Origin: Hofstenia miamia | Lineage: Eukaryota; Xenacoelomorpha; Acoela | Length of the DNA stretch: 64,000 nucleotides | Reading direction: 5' to 3' | NCBI GenBank assembly: GCA_004352715.1 | Contig: SCFE01000112.1 | Location: 406,080-470,079, forward strand | Shown: in pieces, positions 56,241-64,000 of the stretch | Position numbering within the stretch: position 1 is the first letter of the stretch | Layout of the letters: each line of letters starts with the position of its first letter | Made by a program: the position numbers and the translations under genes | The notes under the pieces: generated by a model | What the model saw: the letters and a program-made list of their open reading frames with translations, nothing else | Databases searched by the model: none | What the model was told of the DNA's origin: nothing

Positions 56241-57227
56241 TTATGCTCCATTGTTTTCCTTAAGCGTTTAGCGTGTGCAGTGCGACGTTGCACGGAGGAA
56301 AGTGGAACATTTCCACGATGTCGCGAATTAAATGCACATTTCGCTATCACGGAGAAATAGTGCGATTCGGTTTGTAATGTTATTCAGATTCTGGAATATC
56401 GCCCCAGTTCATCGCAAATTAGTGGATGGGAAAAATTATGCAATCGCTTTTCTTGAACAGATTTTTTAATCAAAAATCATAAATAGACACTCTTTGATTC
56501 AACATGGAACTGAAGCTAACTCGAATGTTGAATATCTGCTAGATCTTAATTGAAAGTGTATTATTAATAATTTCAAAAAATAAGTTTTGTTGCAAGTTCT
56601 CTTTTGGTGAAGAGACAAATGTAGTGTACAGGGCGGTGGCGAGTTGGTGCAGGGAGGGCATGCCCTTCCTGTTAGATCATTTGTCCCGCATCTTCGATAC
56701 AAAAAATTATTACCGGTAGTTCAAAGTACCTAAGTTACAGTGAAAAATGCCTGCTAGTATATTTTTGCTAATATATATCAAATACTAATGCCATTTTTAA
56801 TAAAAAAAATTTATGATAAAATAAAAAATTATTTAACAGGAGTAAAAATATGATTAATTTATTAAACGGTGCGGGACCATTACAACTTACAAATGCTAGG
56901 CACGGTTCAGCCAATGTACATTCACTTCAAAACCATACAATATATATTGAACTCAACATGCGACGCCATTTTCGAATATTGGCATTTGATAGTATAGTAA
57001 GATACTCTCAGCTAAAAACATTCGAACTCGACGCGAAGTTTAAAAATCAATTCGACTTTTCGAGTACTCTGCAGTTTCTGCTTATAATGGTCTGACAATC
57101 CACTGGCCTTTCACAATTTATCTCAAATTGTAATGCACCAGGCTTGGTTTTAGGTTAGCATATTGTGGTTACATTTAAATAGGGTAGCACAGTTATATAT
57201 ACCTTAGCGTTTAACCTAACGAGAAAA

Positions 57228-57260
57228 AATATATATATATATATATATATAACCTAACGA

Positions 57261-57292
<32 letters not shown>

Positions 57293-57354
57293 NNNNNNNN
57301 NNNNNNNNNNNNNNNNNNNNNNNNNNNNNNNNNNNNNNNNNNNNNNNNNNNNNN

Positions 57355-57385
<31 letters not shown>
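57228..57385. repeat. (TA)n arrays with assembly gap 57293-57354
   Basis: Three TA stretches separated by AACCTAACGAGAA, which itself occurs twice, suggesting duplication within the array. Confidence 0.9.
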
Positions 57386-57388
<3 letters not shown>

Positions 57389-58939
57389 TAAGAATATTTA
57401 TCAAAACTAGATTTTCAATAAACATTCTGTCATTAGTACTAACTCGAGGCCACTGAAAAGCAACCAACACCCCCTTAATGAGAGGCCCTCTGATTTAAGT
57501 TTTTATTAATATTTTTGTAATAAAAATTGTTGACTAGTAAATTTTTTATGTGATCTTCGCTTGCAAATAAATTCAATTTAAGCATTGAAATTAATTGGAC
57601 TACATGTTAACTGTCATTTTTAGTATATATTGTAAATATCTTTTTAGATGGTTAACATAAGTCCTGAACGAATTTTTCCAACATTAAAAAACTTCAAAAA
57701 CATTTGCATGTTAATTTGATAAAGCTAATTTGTTCTATATATATACAGTTGCTGTAGCATATTTAAACAAAAATCTTACCACAAGGATTGTTTAATTTGC
57801 AAGGATTGTGAATTTGCAATGCAATTATTTTAGTGCGCCATCTGTCGGTCAATATTAATCACATTCCTATAATTTTAAAGTGTTCAGAATAAAATTAATT
57901 GCACAGTATATCGCAGAATATTGGAATTAAATGTTGAGCTGCAGATTTGCATATTGTATACAATTTTACAGTTTGCATAATCATATTTTATTTGAAAAAT
58001 TCGCGAAATTTAACGAATTTTCACCTGTCTGGAACAAATTCTCGAATTGTTTTTAAATTATTTTTTAAACCGAAATCGCAAATAGCAACCAAACCCATCG
58101 AAGCAAAGTCGATAATTTGCTCAGATTGGCTTTGGCGGACACCATTCTACAATTGATAGAGGACATTCGTTTGTTTTAGTAAAAATCTTCTAGCATTCAA
58201 TGAATCCTTGCCATTGTTAAATAATGGACTTAGTAAATACTACTAAAATAAATATAAATAACTCTGAACTTTGTCACATTAAGAAAATTCATTTCCATGA
58301 AAAATGCAGTTCATTCGCATATAAATATTTATTAGAAAAACAATTCGAAAATTCACTGATAAAGTAACATCAAATTTATATGCATTAGAGCATATGGTTC
58401 ATTTTATATCTATGATATTGAACATTACAGTTGAGCTATTGTCCCATTAGGCTTTAAACTTTCTGATTATGGTCATTCTTTCCAATGTCTTCAGGTACCA
58501 CATTAGACTTTAATAAAAATGTTCAACTTTGAATGGGAGCACGTTCCCCAATATATGTGTTAATATCCAATGATTCATTGGAAAAAAATGTTTAAAAACG
58601 TGGGGAAAATGGTTTGTTGTTTTAGAAGAACACCAGATTATGTTAACAAAACAATTACAAAATATGCATTCAAAACTATCTCTGTACGTTTTTAAAAATG
58701 TGTTGTGCAATTATATAACACCTGATGCTCGGTGGAACAAAGCTGACATCCCTTTGTAGCATATTCTCCAAAGAAATTGACCATAAAAGATGAGTTTCTA
58801 TGTTTAAGGCCTTTTGACATTATAATGTAACATCCTTTGATTAATAAAAATATCATGTAAGTTACATATTATAAGTAATTTGCAAAATAAACTTCAAACC
58901 ACTGCTAACATGTAATATATTTGAAATTTATCCTGGAAT

Positions 58940-58976
<37 letters not shown>

Positions 58977-60329
58977 GATGGTCTTTATATAAAGCAAAAA
59001 AAAGGAATTCTTGTCTCTCACCCCATAAAAATTTTCTCCACTTAGAAAAACATATCTATGCAAGTTTTTAACTAATTTGGAAGTCCTTTAAGTTATGCTC
59101 ATATCAAATATATTTATTTATTATTCCTAAAATTAAAAACCTAACTCTATGCATATCTGAAAGCAATGAGATTTCCAATTTGTTGTATTGTACAATTTAT
59201 TGATTTCAATGTTTCTCCAGTAAGTGATGAATAAAACTTTGATTACAATACAGATGCAGCATTGGGTTTAGCACGTGATATTACTTCACTTAATGATTAA
59301 TGATTCAGAGCTCTATTAGTGAAGTCTTTTTATTATAAAATTGTATCTAATGCTGACGTTCTCCGGTTAGACCACGGTTAGACTACGTGATTAGTGACAC
59401 ACGAACACATAAGGCAGCAATCCAGACCTTAAGAGAATTTGAAGGCATTGGAACAGAGCACATATTCCAAAGCGACCATTTCAACATGAAATGCAAATTA
59501 TGAATATTGCAGAAGACAAAGTGTTTTCGGAGGCTCAGTAAGAAAAAAGAATGCAGGGAAGCATGCTTGGTGTTGTCATGAAATTAGCAAAACGATAAGT
59601 TAAGAAATCTATACTGGAAGTAAAGAAACTGATATGGATTGAAAAACAACAGAATGAAGAGAGCATCTGTTTTTCAAGGTTTTATTTTCAATGCATCTGC
59701 ATCAAAGAGAGAATGACAAGCTGCATCTGTAGCAATTATTCACAGAGCAAAAATAAAAAGTCGACGAACAAAAAATATCTTCGGTCTTCGGTCTAAGTTA
59801 GTTCACAGTTTTTATGTCAATGGGCGTCAATATGAAAATGATATAACGCTTAAGGCTTCGATATTTCGAGACTGGGACCAATATTGAAAGCCTAATTTTA
59901 GCATGTGGGAAATATTCCAGCTATTAAATATTTAAGATAATGAAAATAAATTTTTTGAAAGCTTGCATTACTGTTAAAACATATTTACCTCTAAAAGTTC
60001 TTAAAATACTATTTGTATTAACAAACCTGACAGAATTGTAGTATTTATAATAGTTTACATTGATAGTGAAAAAGATGTTTTATAATTTTTAATTGTGATA
60101 TAGAATTTAAAAACTATATAAAAACTGTGCAGGTATAGTTTTTCAACTAAATATTTTTACTTTTGAAGCATTGAAAGTATTTTTTAATCAAACCATTTGA
60201 TCAGTTATAGACGTGTGAATTAACCATTGATAAAATAGTTCTATGGCGGAGATGTTGAATCTTTGTTTTTTACAAAGATCGTATAGTTTTTCAATTAATA
60301 GTTTCATTGTTTATATATATATACATATA
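57386..60329. other. Gene-poor AT-rich DNA
   Basis: A (TA)n array lies at 58,940-58,973. TTAGACTACGTGATT at about 59,382 repeats the left edge of the exon-like frame at 50,232. Otherwise no gene, RNA or transposon end was recognised. Confidence 0.4.
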
Positions 60330-61130
60330 CATATATATATATTTGTAAATGATATAATAAAACATGTTAAACACAGCGACATCTACCAATATGCCGACGA
60401 AACATGCCTAATAAGTACTGCAAAAGATGCTTTTGATGCTACAAAAAACCTCCAAACAGATATAGAAAAATTAAACAATTATTTTACAAATAATCAACTA
60501 AAACTCATTTATAATCCTTTCACCGAAGGCACAAAGAAATCTAATAAGTGATATAGAACTAAAAATAAATAATAAGCCAATAAATCAAAGTGATTCAGTC
60601 AGCTATTTAGGAGTGGAGATAGATAATGAATTAAAATTTGAAAAATTTCTACTGAATAAGATTCAAAAAATGACTGCAGACATTAGATATCTTTATCACT
60701 TACCAATGTAATATCAAGCAATTATCATAAACAACTGATACATGCTTTCTGTTTGTCTCATTTTCAATACTGTTCCTTTTTTTAACTAACCTAAATTCGA
60801 AACATCGTATGCTTCTATCAAAGACATTTAATAGGTGTATAAAAACTCTAAACTTTTCACAAAAGCATGATGAAGCATCAGTATATCGTAATAAATATAA
60901 AATATTATCTCCGTTCTATCAAATTCATATGCATATGCTATCTATCTTATTTAAATTCAAATCTCTACAAACATCTCTCCTTTTCCTTAATGACTATATT
61001 AAATTAAATGAGCGGTCGCAAAAATTTTGTGTTTAGATAAAAATTCTAATATATATTAAATTGTGGAATAATTTAGATTATGACACGCGAATAGAAAAAA
61101 AACTATAAAAAGTTTAGAAAAAAATTGAAA
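60330..61130 (+). pseudogene. LINE reverse-transcriptase remnant
   Basis: The plus strand reads FVNDIIKHVKHSDIYQYADE, where the catalytic YADD has become YADE. After a frameshift it continues with VSYLGVEIDNELKFEKFL near 60,600 and a further C-terminal stretch near 60,809-61,036. It is related in layout to the LINE at 29,705 but a different copy and probably a different family. 5' and 3' ends are not defined. Confidence 0.8.
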
Positions 61131-61171
61131 CAATTTCTTCTAATAAAACAGTATACATTAGGGGACGTTAA

Positions 61172-61433
61172 CCCTTTCAACCTGAAATTTTTTTTCTGTA
61201 ATTATTATTATTTTTAGATTCTAGATAGCTAAAACATATAATGTAAAGTTGTTTTATAAAGTTTATGATGATTACTATTATATGGGACAAAATTTTAATG
61301 TGGTACATATATTTACCATTGTATTTTTTTTACTATATTATGTACCATTGGGTTCTGTATACTAGTATATTGTTACCGTTATGCTGTTAGAAAAGTTAAA
61401 TGGTACATATATGTACCATCCGGGTTGAAAGGG
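61172..61433. mobile_element. piggyBac-like MITE with CCCTTTCAACC ends
   Basis: Inverted ends CCCTTTCAACC, TTAA on the left and a decayed ATAA on the right. Inside, GGTACATATATGTACC-like palindromes recur three times. Non-coding. Confidence 0.75.
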
Positions 61434-62109
61434 ATAATACACTTCATGCATTCGAAACATACATCCAACATTGAGCACCTAAACAAACATGCACAAAAAC
61501 ATTTTTCTTTTGTCACGTGTTAGTTTGTAGATTTTTTGTATACATTGAGCAATAAATTTGCTTTATTTTGTTAAATATTAAAAAATAAATATGTTCATTT
61601 TCCAATTTCAAAAAACTACTTATTGCACATATTTTTCAATATAATTCTAAACAACTGTGGATTAGCATATTTACACTGCGATGGGCTTGGTTACGTTTTA
61701 TTATTTGTGATTTCTTTCGAATGTTACTATTTTATGTTAAGTGTGAATCACCCCAGTGATTCTACAATTATATCTTTAGGAAAATGTGAAGGAACCAGGA
61801 CCTGAATTATAATGAACACAATTGCAATGCCTTAATTTTACACTCATACTTGAATTCCCTTCAATTTACATTCTCAAGTATAGCGATTAAACATATGTAA
61901 TTTTTCTTTAAATATCTATTGTTAGGTAAATGAATATGAAAGAAACATGCTGAAAAGGTCTGGTGCCACGATCTTTCTGTTGACACTAATGATAGTAGGT
62001 GGTACACATAATAATTGCAAAAATAAGTCAAAAATATAATTTACTGCTCTATTAGAGTGCAAATATTTTCGAAACACTTAAATTTTTTAACACCTTTGTC
62101 TATGTCAAT

Positions 62110-63063
62110 CAGAGTTGAAGGCGGGACGTGGTTTCAAGCCCATTAACTCAAACCAAGAACAGCCTGGTCCGTTGCAATTGGTAATATTTAGGCTCAGGCC
62201 CGGCCCGTCATATCCAAAACCATTATAGGATTTTAGTAAATAAAAATATTAAACATATAATTGAAAATACTAAAATGAAAACATTTTTGCATCAACTGCA
62301 CCTTTTAACAATAAAATTAACTCGTGATAGCATCAAAAGTGATCGGCTTCAAATAAGGATGTGTCCACTGCTGGAAAAGTTTTTTAATGGAAATTTTTCA
62401 ATTGTTAATAGTTGTATTGTAGTTTCAATAATAAATATATGTTTACGGTGCATCATATAAAAATGTTACGAACGTATGGAGCATTCTTCTCGCAAATGTG
62501 CAAATAAAACCGAATGTATTGTAAGTAATTTAAAGTTTACGCTGGGACCAGTGCCGCGTTTAGGATTTTTAAAACGGAGGAGGGGGCTGACACACATTTT
62601 TACAGAAAAAATTTGCAAAAAAAATGTTTTTTGAACAAAAATATGCTTATACAAAACGCAATCGTGTTTTTAGCAGCAAATCGATTGATACCCTCTTGAA
62701 TTAATGTGAACTATTTTCAATTTTGAGGAAAAGGGAACATTTTTTTAATGTTCGCAGTTAGCCCCAAAGGGGGCTGGGGGCGCTCGCGCCACTGGCTGGG
62801 ACAGTTAAAGTATAAACGAAATTGATTGGCGCTTGCTATTCCTAAAAAAAATTCTGAATTAATTGTAGTTATTGTCGCCGTGGATTTACTTTTTGATGTA
62901 TAGATTAGTCATTGAATATCATAGTTGATATAATATTTTAATATAGAATGTATATTTTTTGAACAATTCTAGGCAAGTTGATCAGAAATTTCGCACCCTG
63001 CCCCACTTCATTCATAATTTTAGGGCCCAAGCTCGGCCGTGGTCCGGCCCGGTTACAACTCTG
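62110..63063. mobile_element. Older hAT-like element, CAGAGTTG ends, GGCCCGGCC words
   Basis: Starts CAGAGTTGAAGGCGGGACG and ends, read inward, CAGAGTTGTAACCGGGCC. Flanking 8-mers ATGTCAAT and ACGCAAAT agree at only five positions, so either it is old or the call is wrong. A younger MITE sits inside it. Confidence 0.5.
62549..62794. mobile_element. hAT-like MITE nested in the older element
   Basis: Starts CAGTGCCGCGTTTAGG, ends GGGGGCGCTCGCGCCACTG, perfect 8-bp duplication GCTGGGAC at 62,541-62,548 and 62,795-62,802. 246 bp, non-coding. Confidence 0.93.
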
Positions 63064-63625
63064 ACGCAAATATTCATTAACTATTACCAGGAGCATAGGG
63101 AAGATACTAAATTCACCTGGTTTATATAGTTTTAATACAGGTAGTTTAAAAACTGTGCTAGTCACCTTTTGACCTCTTTGCTACGTTGCATTCATTCCAA
63201 TATTATTTTATTTGAACTTTTTAAAAATATCTTTGCATAGCTTAATAGATTTTACGAAAACGAAGCATATATGACCTGATTGAAGGATTGTGATACAATA
63301 AAACTAAAATAGTTAATCTAAAAAGGCGTAATTTAAAAGACTGACCTCATATAGTGAGCATAATAATCCTACAGTTGATACGAGTGCACGCTGTATTGGC
63401 ACTCGAACTACTCTATATTGATAACGTGTTTGTTGTGGCCAGTGTGCGCTTTGCAAACGATAATGCGGAGGAAATAATATCGCTTCATGCAATTTATTTA
63501 ATATAACCGTTTAAGCATATTCGAATGTTGTTTATGACTGTAAATACATTCCCAATAATACTTTTCAGTTATGACGAAGCGATTTCACCTTGTGGGTTGT
63601 CCTGGGCTATTGATTAATCAGGCCC

Positions 63626-63667
63626 AGTGGCGTACGTAGGTTTTCAAAATGGATTTTGATTGGTTAA
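63626..63667 (+). mobile_element. Left end of a hAT-like MITE cut by another insertion
   Basis: CAGTGGCGTACGTAGG then GGTTTTCAAAATGGATTTTG, matching in outline the element at 4,712-4,956. It breaks off at the TTAA where a piggyBac-like element begins. Confidence 0.7.
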
Positions 63668-63850
63668 CACTAGACGTACCAAACGTGTCAAAATTGACTC
63701 AAATTAAAATTCTGTTTACTTGCGTATGCATTCTTTAAAAACAATAGCAAGTATATACACCTCCAAAAATATCGATAATCTATTTGAATTTCAATTTGGT
63801 AAAATTTTTTTCATTCTTTTACATAATTTTTTAATTGAAATGCTACATGT
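63668..63850 (-). mobile_element. piggyBac-like MITE, second copy, one end lost
   Basis: CACTAGACGTACCAAACGTG follows TTAA at 63,664-63,667. The next 170 bp match the reverse complement of the MITE at 34,599-34,811 with many differences. The far end is missing or rearranged. Confidence 0.75.
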
Positions 63851-64000
63851 TAACCTTTGGTGTTTTTACACATAGCAATTAGTGACTTTTCTTTATCTGA
63901 CTCATACAAATGGTATAATTGTGAAACCTTAGCATATGTTTCCAACAATTTAAAGTTCGAACATTATTATTCGTAGCACATTTTGTGCAGATTTGGGTTT

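Overview
The window is nuclear DNA from an AT-rich animal genome. The evidence is intron-containing genes with GT..AG junctions, a nuclear-receptor zinc finger, a TRPM-type cation channel, many non-autonomous DNA transposons, Tc1/mariner and LINE copies, and long (TA)n arrays in which the assembly breaks. A nuclear receptor together with a TRPM channel fits a bilaterian invertebrate. I cannot name the species or phylum from this sequence.

Layout. (1) 1-4 kb, minus strand: three exons of a nuclear-receptor gene. They hold an N-terminal region with a PLDLS motif and the first zinc finger of the DNA-binding domain; the gene runs off the left edge. (2) 4-22 kb: a gene-poor stretch of MITEs, a dead Tc1-like element, a decayed repetitive protein-coding family (18.8-19.9 kb), a mariner 5' end and microsatellites. 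(3) 22.85-24.54 kb, plus strand: a probable two-exon gene for a basic, partly coiled-coil protein of 304 aa that I do not recognise; a 549-bp MITE fills most of its intron. (4) 25-31.5 kb: a truncated transposase-like HTH gene, a minisatellite, and a mariner-like element with a LINE nested in it. (5) 31.6-39.1 kb, minus strand: a TRPM channel gene with five recognised exons, all introns in phase 0 and several MITEs in the introns; its first exon was not found. (6) 40-53 kb: mostly transposons, including an apparently intact Tc1/mariner element (43,330-44,631) and a fossil Tc1-like element with doubled terminal repeats (51,546-53,145), plus a 670-bp false-looking duplication joined by a single N. 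(7) 53.7-56.2 kb, minus strand: a possible two-exon gene for an unknown Cys-containing protein. (8) 57-64 kb: LINE remains, piggyBac-like and hAT-like MITEs, nested insertions.

The most striking pattern is a set of unrelated hAT-like or TTAA-type non-autonomous elements. Each is packed with its own short word (GAGCC, GATTTAAATC, CGAGTACTCG, CGACGT, CGTTAAC, GATAAAAGTCGATAG). Several have exact 8-bp target duplications readable here, and several sit in introns of the three genes. No RNA gene, CRISPR array or bacterial-type operon was seen.
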